Below are positions 37,472-45,938 of a stretch of 64,000 bases of DNA, piece after piece. Source of the DNA: Candidatus Moraniibacteriota bacterium. GTDB lineage: Bacteria > Patescibacteriota > Minisyncoccia > Moranbacterales > UBA2206. The notes under the pieces were generated by a model. It had not been told where the DNA came from and searched no databases. It was given only the letters and a program-made list of their open reading frames with translations. The stretch spans positions 1,158-65,157 of the forward strand of contig DMXN01000032.1 in the NCBI GenBank assembly GCA_003482885.1, given 5' to 3'. The first letter of the stretch is position 1, and every line of letters begins with the position of its first letter. The translations under genes and the position numbers were made by a program.

Positions 37472-38063
37472 AAAGTTTAGAAACCAAATTATCTATTTGA
37501 GAATCGTTAAATAATTTCTGCCATTGCCTTATTTTTTTCTTTATTAAATGAGAAACATCCAGCCTATCATTGAGTTCAGTTTTTTTTCGGGACAAATAAT
37601 ACAGATAGTCCATTAATGCTTTTTCTGGCTCAGCAATTAAAAATTTTTCATTGTTTTTCTCAATAAGACAATATCCGGTAAATAATTTTTTTTTAATTTT
37701 GTTGTAGGAAAAATCCTGATCCATTGCCATGAACGAGCGAGTAGCTTTTGAAGAAATAGAGGTAATGGAATAAGTTTTTTCCGGAATTATATTATAAAAA
37801 GACAAGGCGGATTCCAATGAGATATAAGACGGTTGATAAATTTTATTGGCAACTACGAATACGCTCGGTTTAATTGAAGCTAGGCAATAAAGTCCGTTTT
37901 TGAGTTTTAAAAAGAATTTTTTTTGAGTATATCGACCTATAAATTTGCTAACAGCAAGAGGGGATGTGCTAAAAATCCTTTGAAACTCGCGCGGACTAAA
38001 AATTGCGACATTGCTTTCCAAGAGTTTTTGTTGGACAATCAATGGATTCATTTTTTTTACCAT
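37449..38063 (-). CDS. AbiEi-type antitoxin / winged-helix regulator (pair 1)
   Basis: 204 residues from the ATG at 38063 (MVKKMNPLIVQQ); MNPLIV at 38051 is an alternative. The frame extends to 38099, but the promoter at 38091-38119 starts transcription near 38084, so that start cannot be used. The N-terminal winged helix (SPREFQRIF, FIGRYTQKKFFLKLKNGLY) is followed by the AbiEi domain: QPSYISLESALSFYNIIPEK and IAEPEKALMDYLYYL. AbiEi proteins repress their own promoter and counter the toxin. Confidence 0.82.
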   Translation of the reverse strand: MVKKMNPLIVQQKLLESNVAIFSPREFQRIFSTSPLAVSKFIGRYTQKKFFLKLKNGLYCLASIKPSVFVVANKIYQPSYISLESALSFYNIIPEKTYSITSISSKATRSFMAMDQDFSYNKIKKKLFTGYCLIEKNNEKFLIAEPEKALMDYLYYLSRKKTELNDRLDVSHLIKKKIRQWQKLFNDSQIDNLVSKLYDDARAN

Positions 38064-38090
38064 ATAGTATGAAAAGTGAATTACGCAATC

Positions 38091-38119
38091 ATTATACAAA
38101 TCCCTTATTTTTCTGTCAA
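38091..38119 (-). promoter_or_regulatory. Promoter of AbiE pair 1
   Basis: On the minus strand TTGACA, 17 bases, TATAAT: full consensus, the best promoter in the window. Downstream, CATACTATATG (around 38069-38079) is a near-palindrome that could be the operator. Confidence 0.8.
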
Positions 38120-38158
38120 ATTCACATCATGGCTCATAATTTAAACTAAAAAACCGAA

Positions 38159-38194
38159 TTTTTAAGCTCTTTGTAGTTTAGTTTAAAATTTGAG
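38159..38194. repeat. Direct repeat, right copy, flanking the first AbiE pair
   Basis: TTTTTAAGCTCTTTGTAGTT and following bases, matching the copy at 36696-36730. It lies between the pair-1 promoter and the end of the MATCAP-like gene at 38221. Confidence 0.8.
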
Positions 38195-38220
38195 AAAAAT
38201 CAAGACAAAACTAAAAAAAA

Positions 38221-39540
38221 TTATTTTTCCAAATCTTCCAAGTCAGCATCATTTATTCCAAGTTGCTCAAGTATCCAGATGTGTCTAGGATTAGTTGGAT
38301 CATATTTTCCGACAGAAAATCTTTTAATTTCTTCGGGATTGCTTTTCGCAACATCCCAAATCCCAATATTTCCTTCTCGATACACAATATCTCGCGTAAG
38401 ACATGCTCCGGGTGTCTGGCAAGTTGTTCCTCGAAATGTTCGCACACATCTATTCCACGCACTAATTTGAGCAAAAGATAATACCTCCGCACCTTCTTTT
38501 TTTGAAGTAATTAAAAAATAATCTTTCAGAATTTCAAAAACTTGTCGAAAATTTCTTTTTTTGCCATCCAAGCCAGCAGCTAAAGATATTGCAAGATGTC
38601 CATCAAGACCGGAAAATTCTTCCGCTCCTTTTATAGTTTGCTCTTTATAAGTGGCAATACCTTCTTCTCCTTTTAGATACCTGTCCAGTCCTAATCCTAA
38701 TATTTTCAATTTTGATCTTTCTCCATTTTCTCTTCGCAAAACATGCGTTTCTATTTCATGCGCTATTAATGTTTGCAACTCCAGCGCTTTAAGTTTTCTT
38801 TTTTCAGGAATAAAGACTTTCTTTTTTTCCTGATTTACATTAATAGCTTTTATCTTTCCTTCTTTTTCAATAATAACCTCCCAATTTTTTAATTTATGCG
38901 CTTCAAGCGCAGATTCAAAAGCCGTTTTTATTTCTTCAGCGGTATATTCTGATTTATCGTCCACTTCAACCTTAGAAAGTTTATTGCCAAAATTTATAGT
39001 GCTTTCATTATTCATGAAAGCTTCAAATAATTCTTTATTGATCCTTTTTGCGGCGCTGTTTATTTCAGAATTAGCACTAAATATTTTTTGGTCTACTATG
39101 GTTTTGAGTTGAGAAAGCGTATATTCATAAATTTCTTTTTCCGGCTGTCCATAAATAAATTTAGAATATCTTGCCACATTGCGGTCATCGCCGGATTTAG
39201 TTTTTTTTAACATTCTTAATTCAGCCAACTTTTCATTTATTTTCCAGCGATAAACTTGACTGACTACTTTATTTTTTTCTTCGGCTATAATTTCATTTTT
39301 AAGTTGCAAAAGAGCTGTTTCTTTTTCGTCAAAATCAAAAGTTTCCAAATCAGGATAATCCAATGATGGATTTTCGATTTCTCCGGAAATAAACTTATTT
39401 TTTTGATTTTCTCTAAAGTTCTTTTCTCCGTTCAAATACGAATAATCAGAAAAAGACCCGCTTTTTTCAAATCTTTCATACCATTTATCATCAAATGCCT
39501 CATGCTTTTCAGTGGAAAATGAGGGTTGTTCAAAGGACAT
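38221..39540 (-). CDS. MATCAP/DUF1704-type metallopeptidase-like protein
   Basis: 439 residues. The first 160 are charged and helical. TLIAHEIETHVLRRENGERS holds the HExxxH motif of the DUF1704 family (His261, Glu262, His266). Eukaryotic members (MATCAP) remove the C-terminal tyrosine from tubulin; bacterial members are uncharacterised and often sit near ATP-grasp ligases, as here. The final third has CVRTFRGTTCQTPGACLTRD and GNIGIWDVA, typical of the family. It is the last gene of a run that includes three ATP-grasp enzymes. Probably a cytosolic carboxypeptidase acting on a tagged peptide (inference). Confidence 0.8.
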   Translation of the reverse strand: MSFEQPSFSTEKHEAFDDKWYERFEKSGSFSDYSYLNGEKNFRENQKNKFISGEIENPSLDYPDLETFDFDEKETALLQLKNEIIAEEKNKVVSQVYRWKINEKLAELRMLKKTKSGDDRNVARYSKFIYGQPEKEIYEYTLSQLKTIVDQKIFSANSEINSAAKRINKELFEAFMNNESTINFGNKLSKVEVDDKSEYTAEEIKTAFESALEAHKLKNWEVIIEKEGKIKAINVNQEKKKVFIPEKRKLKALELQTLIAHEIETHVLRRENGERSKLKILGLGLDRYLKGEEGIATYKEQTIKGAEEFSGLDGHLAISLAAGLDGKKRNFRQVFEILKDYFLITSKKEGAEVLSFAQISAWNRCVRTFRGTTCQTPGACLTRDIVYREGNIGIWDVAKSNPEEIKRFSVGKYDPTNPRHIWILEQLGINDADLEDLEK

Positions 39541-39560
39541 ATTTTTTAAAATAAAAAAAA

Positions 39561-40598
39561 TTAAAACTTGTTTTTTATTATTTTTTCGTACAACTTGATA
39601 TATTTATCCGCCATAACGGAACTATCAGAGTGTTTTTCTGCAAATTCTCGACATTTTTTTCGGTCGAATTTTTCGATAGAAACAGTTGCTTTTATCAATT
39701 CATCTATATTTTCTGATAAATAAGCAACCTTTTTCCATTCTGATAATTCTTCAAAAGGACGCACTCTGCATCCGATAACTGGAGTGCCACAAGCTAATGA
39801 TTCCATTACAATCAACGGGCAAATACTTAAATTTGCTCGAATTGGAAAAAGTAATGCCTCGGCATTTTTTAAATAAAAAAAAAGTTTGTTTTGCGAAGCT
39901 TCACCCATATAAATAATTTGATCGTTTAAAAAAGGTTTTATTTTTTCATGAAAATATTTTTGTCTATCCTCGCCCACTCCGATTCTTCCAAAAATTAGCA
40001 ACTTCTTTTTTGTTTCTTGAGCGATTTTTATAGCCAAATCAATTCCTTTGTTTTCAAGTAAGCGACCGGCTGTTATTAGATATGTTCCTTTAATAAAAGA
40101 AGGTTTTATTTTATCTATTTCGATTCCGTTATTAATTATTGCAACAGTTTTAAAATTTTTCTTATGCGCTTTTGATTGAGCCACTGCATAAATGCCGATT
40201 TTTTTCATTTGGTCAAATTCTTGCTTAGTTATTTTGCTATGCAAAGTAAGAACGCAAGGCTTTTTCAGGAGTGTAGCTACGGCATAAGCATATCTATAAG
40301 AATGAAGATGAATAATGTCAAATTTATCTTGATAAGAAGAGACTTTTAGGATATTTTCCAGTATAAGATTTCTTCTAAAATATTCTGTCTGATCTTTAAA
40401 TCCTTTCATATTCCAAATACTTTTGGGAATAGTTGGTATATGTTTAGATTTTATTTTCCAATCAGCAGGAGCAAATAATGTCACATCAACCTCGGTTCTT
40501 TTTAGTAGCGCATTTACTAGATTTTTTACAACAATTTCCGGTCCCCCAGTTTGTCCAAACGAAGGTGCGACCATGGCAATTTTAATTTTTTTTAGCAT
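39561..40598 (-). CDS. Glycosyltransferase family 4-like protein
   Basis: 345 residues from the ATG at 40598 (MLKKIKIAMVAPSFGQTGG); the frame has another ATG at 40610 that would overlap the upstream stop by 8 bases. N-terminal GTGG-type entry (QTGGPEIVVKNLVNAL), C-terminal nucleotide-sugar half with YLITAGRLLENKGIDLAI and AEALLFPIRANLSICPLIVM plus ESLACGTPVIG. A cytosolic retaining transferase; acceptor unknown. It sits between ATP-grasp ligases and the MATCAP-like gene. Confidence 0.85.
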   Translation of the reverse strand: MLKKIKIAMVAPSFGQTGGPEIVVKNLVNALLKRTEVDVTLFAPADWKIKSKHIPTIPKSIWNMKGFKDQTEYFRRNLILENILKVSSYQDKFDIIHLHSYRYAYAVATLLKKPCVLTLHSKITKQEFDQMKKIGIYAVAQSKAHKKNFKTVAIINNGIEIDKIKPSFIKGTYLITAGRLLENKGIDLAIKIAQETKKKLLIFGRIGVGEDRQKYFHEKIKPFLNDQIIYMGEASQNKLFFYLKNAEALLFPIRANLSICPLIVMESLACGTPVIGCRVRPFEELSEWKKVAYLSENIDELIKATVSIEKFDRKKCREFAEKHSDSSVMADKYIKLYEKIIKNKF

Positions 40599-40602
40599 AA
40601 TT

Positions 40603-41562
40603 TCAATCATTTAAACTTTTTATAATTTCAGAAAAATATCTATCTTTTATTTTTTTAGTTCCTATGATATCAAGCAAATCCAATCCTGGCGAGGTATTCA
40701 TTTCAATTAAGTATGGATTTCCATTGCGATCAAACATAAAATCTAATGAGTAGTTTGATTTTGGATAAATAGACAGCTTGCAGATAATTTTTTTAACTAA
40801 ATTTTTCACTGATTGAGGAATTGATTTTTGAGGAACTAAAACAACTTTTGCTCCCTGATGAAAATTTGTAAACAAAGAATCCTTTTGAGCAATTCTTGAT
40901 AAAGCATAAATTGGTTTGTGATTGATAAAAACAATTCGCAAATCAGCAAGTTCGTTCTTTGCTGAAAATCTAGGAATTCCACCCTTGCCTTCAATAAATT
41001 CTTGAATTATAACAGGAAAATTCAGAGAGTTATTTTTGATTTTGTTTTTTTCTTCGATTGTTATTCCAAAACCTCCTGATCCATAGATAGGCTTTGCAAC
41101 AATTTTTTTAGTTTTAGCTTTTTTTAGAATTGAGGGTAGCTCATTTTCTTGCATAGCCAAAAAGGATTTTGGCATAAACTCTCCTAAGCACAAATACTGA
41201 GATAGTTTATTTCCAAGCATTGTACGAAATAGAGGATTATTCAGCATGACTGTTTTTTTTGAAAGAGTTATTTTATTATCAAACATTTTGTAATCTTGTT
41301 TACCTGATAGTTTATCTAGAATAAAGTCAGGCTTGATAAAACTATTTATTTTAGCCCATTGTTTATTTTTAAAGCCCCAAGCTTTTTTGAAAATATTTTT
41401 ATCCGAGTTGTACCATTCAATATTTGCTCTGTATAGCGTTATTCCGTGTTTTATGGAATATTTACACAAATTTTCAATAGTTTGTCTTGTGTGCGGATTA
41501 TTCTCCAGAACAGTTTTTTTATTCCAGTCATCCTCGCTATATATTATAACTAAGCTTTTCAT
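40603..41562 (-). CDS. ATP-grasp ligase (RimK/glutathione synthetase-like), first copy
   Basis: 319 residues. ATP-grasp features: KIVAKPIYGSGGFGITIEEK (ATP-binding Lys and Gly loop, about 156-175), QEFIEGKGG, LADLRIVFINHKPIYALSRI and C-terminal SLDFMFDRNGNPYLIEMNTS with the metal-binding Glu/Asn. Such enzymes join a carboxylate to an amine through an acyl phosphate. The substrate cannot be told from sequence. It lies 13 bases after a second ATP-grasp gene. Confidence 0.82.
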   Translation of the reverse strand: MKSLVIIYSEDDWNKKTVLENNPHTRQTIENLCKYSIKHGITLYRANIEWYNSDKNIFKKAWGFKNKQWAKINSFIKPDFILDKLSGKQDYKMFDNKITLSKKTVMLNNPLFRTMLGNKLSQYLCLGEFMPKSFLAMQENELPSILKKAKTKKIVAKPIYGSGGFGITIEEKNKIKNNSLNFPVIIQEFIEGKGGIPRFSAKNELADLRIVFINHKPIYALSRIAQKDSLFTNFHQGAKVVLVPQKSIPQSVKNLVKKIICKLSIYPKSNYSLDFMFDRNGNPYLIEMNTSPGLDLLDIIGTKKIKDRYFSEIIKSLND

Positions 41563-41575
41563 GTTTGTTAAAAGG

Positions 41576-42508
41576 TTAACAGGTTATTCTAAAAATATCA
41601 CACAATATTTCCTTAACAACATTTCGTTTTTTTCCGGAGGATGGGAAATAGTGAATAGAAATATCCGGATGAGCGTTTACTTCCAAGAAATATATTTTCT
41701 GCGCTGAAGCACTGAGCGAAATATCTTCACAAATAATATCCACACCGGCTAATTTCAAATTAACCAAACGAGCAGCCTTTAGCGCAAGCTGTTTAATGCT
41801 CTCGTTAACAATGTCCGTGCAATCAATGGATGTTCCTCCTTCTGCCAAACAAGAGTTATTTTGCAAGTATACCACAACATCTTTTGGAGGAATAAAGTCG
41901 AGCGAGTATGCTTCCTTGCTAATCGCAGACAGCACCTTGTCATTGAGTATTATTTTTTTCCCCAGTCTTTCGTTTTTATATTTAATTAACTCCTCGATAG
42001 AATCTTTTCCGTTTCCCATTATTTGAGGCAAAATCATATTCAAACATCCCAGTATTCTATTTCCGTAAACAAGTATACGATATTCCTTTCCAAATATCAT
42101 TTCTTGAATAACCAGCCCTCTTTTGAAATTAGGCAATATGCCGGAAAGTTCTTCCTTATTTTTAATATTTGGAAAGATATTTATGCTTCTTGCTCCGCTA
42201 TTTTCTTTGACAATTGCAGGAAATTTAATTGTGCCAATAGCATTTTTCGCTTCCATAGCATTTTTAAAATAAAGACTGTTGGGAAGCGGTATGCTATTTT
42301 TTAGCCAAACATAATAGGCAAGACTTTTATTTTTGGAAAGTCTGATGCTTTCCGAATTTGGATTATCTGCTATATGGAATGAACCATAAACGACTATCTC
42401 AGTTTTACCATTGGATATAAACACGACTTTCTTACCCAAGGGAGGTATTTCTGTTTTTAATCCAAGTCTTTTCGCCTCTCCAACGATTATTTTGAAATTT
42501 TCACTCAT
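41576..42508 (-). CDS. ATP-grasp ligase (cyanophycin synthetase/GshF-like), second copy
   Basis: 310 residues. KFPAIVKENSGARSINIFPN and VIQEMIFGKEYRILVYGNRI are ATP-grasp nucleotide-binding parts. SCLAEGGTSIDCTDIVNESI resembles the GGTxxDxTD segment of CphA and GshF ligases, and LKLAGVDIICED ... YFLEVNAHPD holds the metal-binding residues. Its stop overlaps nothing, but its start overlaps the preceding RimK/RimB-like gene by 4 bases. Likely adds amino acids to a peptide or small molecule. Confidence 0.82.
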   Translation of the reverse strand: MSENFKIIVGEAKRLGLKTEIPPLGKKVVFISNGKTEIVVYGSFHIADNPNSESIRLSKNKSLAYYVWLKNSIPLPNSLYFKNAMEAKNAIGTIKFPAIVKENSGARSINIFPNIKNKEELSGILPNFKRGLVIQEMIFGKEYRILVYGNRILGCLNMILPQIMGNGKDSIEELIKYKNERLGKKIILNDKVLSAISKEAYSLDFIPPKDVVVYLQNNSCLAEGGTSIDCTDIVNESIKQLALKAARLVNLKLAGVDIICEDISLSASAQKIYFLEVNAHPDISIHYFPSSGKKRNVVKEILCDIFRITC

Positions 42509-43914
42509 TTGCTTGTGTTAATTAAAAATTTACTCAAATTTCTTCTGCCAATAATCATTTGATAATTCAAAGTTGCTCGATCCGCAATATTAACTTTTGT
42601 TTCTATGTTTATAGTATCCAAAACAAATGAAATTTTTACCATTGGACGAATGGATGATCCGCTGGCAGAAAACACAACAGCAATATCTTCAAGTTCCGGA
42701 ATTGAATTTTTATATTTTTTCAAAATATTTTCTTTGATGACTTTCTCATTTTCTGGCGTAATAACATATCCTGACAAATCAATTGCGGCGAATTTTTCTA
42801 CCACTTCAGAAAATCCCAATTCTTTCGCCAGTTCCGTATCAATCGAAGTTGAATATGCTCCTGTGTCAATTTTCGCTTCCACTTCGATTTCTTTCCCGTC
42901 TTTGCCGATCAGTTTTACTTTTTCCACTGTGCCGATTACTTTTTTTCCGGAAATTTCTTCCAATTCTTCCTCGATTTCTCCTCCGAAAAGATCCATCCCA
43001 ACGCGAATGCCTTTTTTAATGGTTTTAATTTTAATTCCCGCCGCTTTTTTCAATCTTCTTTTTAATCCGTCAAGATTGGCGATTTGAATCGCCAATCCCG
43101 GTCGCGCGTTGAGTTCCAAAATTACCGGACCGCGTTCTTTATCAATCGCGATGTCTACGCCCAAAAAACCCAGATTGGAAATTTCTTGCGAGCGGACCGC
43201 TAAATTTAAAATATCCATCCAATAAGGAATTTTAATTCCGGAAAGTAAAAGTCTTGTACCGGGCAAATATTCAATAATTTTTTTCTTGCCTAAAACAGCC
43301 GTAGTCGTTACGCCGGAAGCCAAATCTATTCCCACGCCGATCGCGCCTTGCGCTAAATTGGCTTTGCCATTGGATTCTTTGGTCGGCAAACGCAACATCG
43401 CCATAATCGGAATTTTATTAAAAACAATCACGCGAATATCGGGAATTCCTTTATACGCGTAAGGTTTGAAAAGTTTCAAAAGTTTCAACCGCTCTTCGAA
43501 AAAAGCGACATCTGGAATACCGGACAAAGAATATGATCCGTCCAAAATGTTTATAATATGATTTTTCAAATCGGAAATAGAAATCAACGAACCATCGGCT
43601 TTTATCCACGCGTCGGATCGTTTTTTGCTTTTTCCATAAAGCACGACAATCCCCTCGCCGCCAAAACCGCGATTGGGCTTCAAAACAAAACTGTCCGGCA
43701 ATGCTTGCCAATTAAAATTATCCAAATCGGTTTGATTTTTAATTTGCGCAATAAGCGCCGGAACGGCAATATCATTTTTTTTAAGAATTCTTTTGCTGAA
43801 CAATTTATTATCCGCCAATTTTTTGGCGCGCGCGCGATTGAAAGGGCGGATATATTCCAAGTTTCTGGAATTCATCCCCAATATTCCCCGACTTTTTTTA
43901 ATAAACTCGAACAT
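42505..43914 (-). CDS. RimK-like ATP-grasp ligase fused to a retropepsin (RimB-like) domain
   Basis: 469 residues. N-terminal ATP-grasp of the alpha-L-glutamate ligase-like class (about 1-310): FVLKPNRGFGGEGIVVLYGK, DIRVIVFNKIPIMAMLRLPT, LGFLGVDIAIDKERGPVILE, LNARPGLAIQIAN. From about 335 a retropepsin-like aspartic protease domain follows: VEAKIDTGAYSTSIDTELAK (DTG active site), RPMVKISFVLD and NYQMIIGRRNLSKF. In other bacteria the two are often separate neighbouring genes (RimK and RimB, with an inactive-transglutaminase/7TM protein). Here ligase and protease are one chain. Confidence 0.8.
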   Translation of the reverse strand: MFEFIKKSRGILGMNSRNLEYIRPFNRARAKKLADNKLFSKRILKKNDIAVPALIAQIKNQTDLDNFNWQALPDSFVLKPNRGFGGEGIVVLYGKSKKRSDAWIKADGSLISISDLKNHIINILDGSYSLSGIPDVAFFEERLKLLKLFKPYAYKGIPDIRVIVFNKIPIMAMLRLPTKESNGKANLAQGAIGVGIDLASGVTTTAVLGKKKIIEYLPGTRLLLSGIKIPYWMDILNLAVRSQEISNLGFLGVDIAIDKERGPVILELNARPGLAIQIANLDGLKRRLKKAAGIKIKTIKKGIRVGMDLFGGEIEEELEEISGKKVIGTVEKVKLIGKDGKEIEVEAKIDTGAYSTSIDTELAKELGFSEVVEKFAAIDLSGYVITPENEKVIKENILKKYKNSIPELEDIAVVFSASGSSIRPMVKISFVLDTINIETKVNIADRATLNYQMIIGRRNLSKFLINTSK

Positions 43915-43927
43915 ATTGTAAAAAAAC

Positions 43928-44575
43928 TTATTTCATTATTTCCTTAAATCGAAGATACTCGCTGAAACGCAAACCCGTCCATTTGCCGAGAATAATATTA
44001 ATCGGAATAGTGAAAAGAATAATCCAAGGATAAGCAATGATAAAATTAACCAGCGCGCTCCAACCGGCAATATAGAAACCGAGAATGGAAATGACCAAAG
44101 TTTCCGCCGCCAAAATAATAGCGACACGGTCGCCTTTCTCAATTTGCACAGCGATAAATTTTTCCACCAACGAAATCATAATTAAAATAGGAAAAATAGA
44201 TACCGAGGCCAGTCCGGTTCTTTTAACACTTCCGCCGATTGCCAACATCGCTAAAATAGAAAGCGCGACAATCGTAAGCATAATCGCCACGCGCGGAAGG
44301 TAAAGCAAACGAAAAGATTTCAAAGCGATTCTCATCAGCATCCCGATTAAAATAATCGTAATAAAAATAGCGATGCCGTATTTGATGCCGTTGGTAGCCA
44401 AAAAAGCAAAGGTAATTAACAACGGAGTATAAATTCCAAAAGCCTTAATTCCCACCACTTGTCGCAAAAAAGCGATAAATGTCGCGATAATCGGCAACAT
44501 TAAAATCAGCTTAACCGTTTCAAAAGGCACGCCTTGGTTTAATAAAAAGTTGACTACTGAGCTGGTGTTTAACAT
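43928..44575 (-). CDS. 7TM domain of the transglutaminase-associated membrane family
   Basis: 215 residues with about seven hydrophobic segments (LILMLPIIATFIAFLRQVVG, YTPLLITFAFLATNG, GIAIFITIILIGML, VAIMLTIVALSILAMLAIGG, SIFPILIMISLVEKF, LVISILGFYIAGWSALVNF, IILFTIPINIILG). The opening VKLILMLPIIATFIAF and IKAFGIYTPLLITFAF match the 7TM module that in other bacteria is joined to an inactive transglutaminase and lies beside RimK-like ligases. The transglutaminase part is absent here. It probably anchors or exports the product of the ligases (inference). Confidence 0.75.
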   Translation of the reverse strand: MLNTSSVVNFLLNQGVPFETVKLILMLPIIATFIAFLRQVVGIKAFGIYTPLLITFAFLATNGIKYGIAIFITIILIGMLMRIALKSFRLLYLPRVAIMLTIVALSILAMLAIGGSVKRTGLASVSIFPILIMISLVEKFIAVQIEKGDRVAIILAAETLVISILGFYIAGWSALVNFIIAYPWIILFTIPINIILGKWTGLRFSEYLRFKEIMK

Positions 44576-44586
44576 AAATTAAAAAA

Positions 44587-45105
44587 TTATTTTAAATTAT
44601 TAAATTTTCTGCTATTTATATGGCACACCGCGATCGCCAACGCATCGGCTGTGTCATCCGGTTTGGGAATGCGGTTTAAATGCAAAATATTTTTTGTCAT
44701 CAACTGCATTTGTTTTTTTTCCGCTCGACCATAACCGGTCAGAGCCTGTTTGACTTGCAACGGAGTATAACCGAAAACTTTAACATTATTCTGCCTTAAA
44801 GTCAAGAGCATCGCTCCTCTAGATTGCGCCACTTGAATAACCGTTTTTTGATTTTTGAAAAAAAACAAACTTTCAATCGCCGCTTCGGCCGGCTTATGTT
44901 TTTTGATTATTTTTTCTAAATCCTGTGCCATTTCTAAAATCCGACTATCATCGGAATTACTTTTCGCAGTGCTAATATCGCCATAGGCCGCAGAAAATAT
45001 TTCCCCGTTTTTTTCTTCCACAATCGCCCAGCCGGTCGTGGCTGTTCCTGGGTCAATGCCGAGAATGCGCAAAGTAGAATTTGAATTGCCAATTATTTTT
45101 TTCAT
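44587..45105 (-). CDS. ruvC: Holliday junction resolvase RuvC
   Basis: 172 residues, usual size. RILGIDPGTATTGWA carries the first catalytic Asp (Asp18), AAIESLFFFKNQ the Glu, and KPDDTADALAIAVCH the C-terminal acidic pair. It cuts Holliday junctions in recombination. ruvA and ruvB are not in the window. It lies 11 bases upstream of the 7TM gene, so it may be the first gene of that transcript. Confidence 0.95.
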   Translation of the reverse strand: MKKIIGNSNSTLRILGIDPGTATTGWAIVEEKNGEIFSAAYGDISTAKSNSDDSRILEMAQDLEKIIKKHKPAEAAIESLFFFKNQKTVIQVAQSRGAMLLTLRQNNVKVFGYTPLQVKQALTGYGRAEKKQMQLMTKNILHLNRIPKPDDTADALAIAVCHINSRKFNNLK

Positions 45106-45161
45106 ATTTACTTTGCTATTCTTTATATTATAATACTAAAATAAGATTCGAGAAAATTTTT

Positions 45162-45938
45162 TTATCCCAATCTCTGCTTGACATATTCCCGAAAACGCAA
45201 AACTCTTTCTTGATCATCGGGCTTGAGAAGAAACGGAAAGACATCTTTGGTCAATTTCGCCAAATCTAAATCGCCGATTGAGGCTAGTAATTTTTCTTTT
45301 AATTCGTCTTTATTTTTAATACCAAATTTAAACGATAAATATTCATAATTAAAATCTCCCCTACCAAGCAAATAACTCAGGTCATAAAAATCTCTGCCCT
45401 TCATTCTTTTTCTGCCAAAAATAGCTGCCACTTTCATCGACAAAATAATATCAATCGGCGTTATTTTAATATTGCGAAATACATCAAACTTTTGCAATAA
45501 ATAATTTTGTGGCACATACTCAAAACTATGCGGCACTGTGTCAATTTGAATTAGAATTTTTTCATTCTCCGCCACGCTCAAATTATTTGCTTGCAAAATT
45601 CTGGGAATTTTTATGTGGCAATGAAAGGCTCCTTTAAAAACATTCCTCATTTCAATTTCATAACCTTCGAGTTCCAACTCCTTTTTAATAATTTTTGACA
45701 ACTCTATGAATTCATCGGCAGTCAAACCGAAATTATCGAAATCCAAGTCTTCGGAAAAACGCGCGCTGCCATAACAAATTTTGATGGCTGTGCCACCTAA
45801 AAAAGAAAGCTTGGCGCCGATTTCCTGCTTGAAAATTATATCCAAAATTTTGTATTGCAAATATTCCCGCAAAATACCACGATCAAAACCGACTAAATTA
45901 TTTGGATAGTGCTTTTTTATTTCACTGATACTGATCAT
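45162..45938 (-). CDS. AbiEii-type nucleotidyltransferase toxin (pair 2)
   Basis: 258 residues. FLGGTAIKICYGSARFSEDL with DFD is the AbiEii/DUF1814 nucleotidyltransferase motif (about 48-70), and KRMKGRDFYDLSYLLGRGD the second conserved block. The C-terminus (LAKLTKDVFPFLLKPDDQER) is the stretch matched by the remnant at 19131-19289. Start overlaps the antitoxin stop by 4 bases. Pairs 1 and 3 differ clearly in sequence, so they are not recent copies. Confidence 0.88.
   Translation of the reverse strand: MISISEIKKHYPNNLVGFDRGILREYLQYKILDIIFKQEIGAKLSFLGGTAIKICYGSARFSEDLDFDNFGLTADEFIELSKIIKKELELEGYEIEMRNVFKGAFHCHIKIPRILQANNLSVAENEKILIQIDTVPHSFEYVPQNYLLQKFDVFRNIKITPIDIILSMKVAAIFGRKRMKGRDFYDLSYLLGRGDFNYEYLSFKFGIKNKDELKEKLLASIGDLDLAKLTKDVFPFLLKPDDQERVLRFREYVKQRLG

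Noticed and set aside
38064..38099. Extended start of the pair-1 antitoxin (MYNDCVIHF)
   Set aside because: A consensus promoter (38091-38119) puts the transcript start near 38084, inside this extension.
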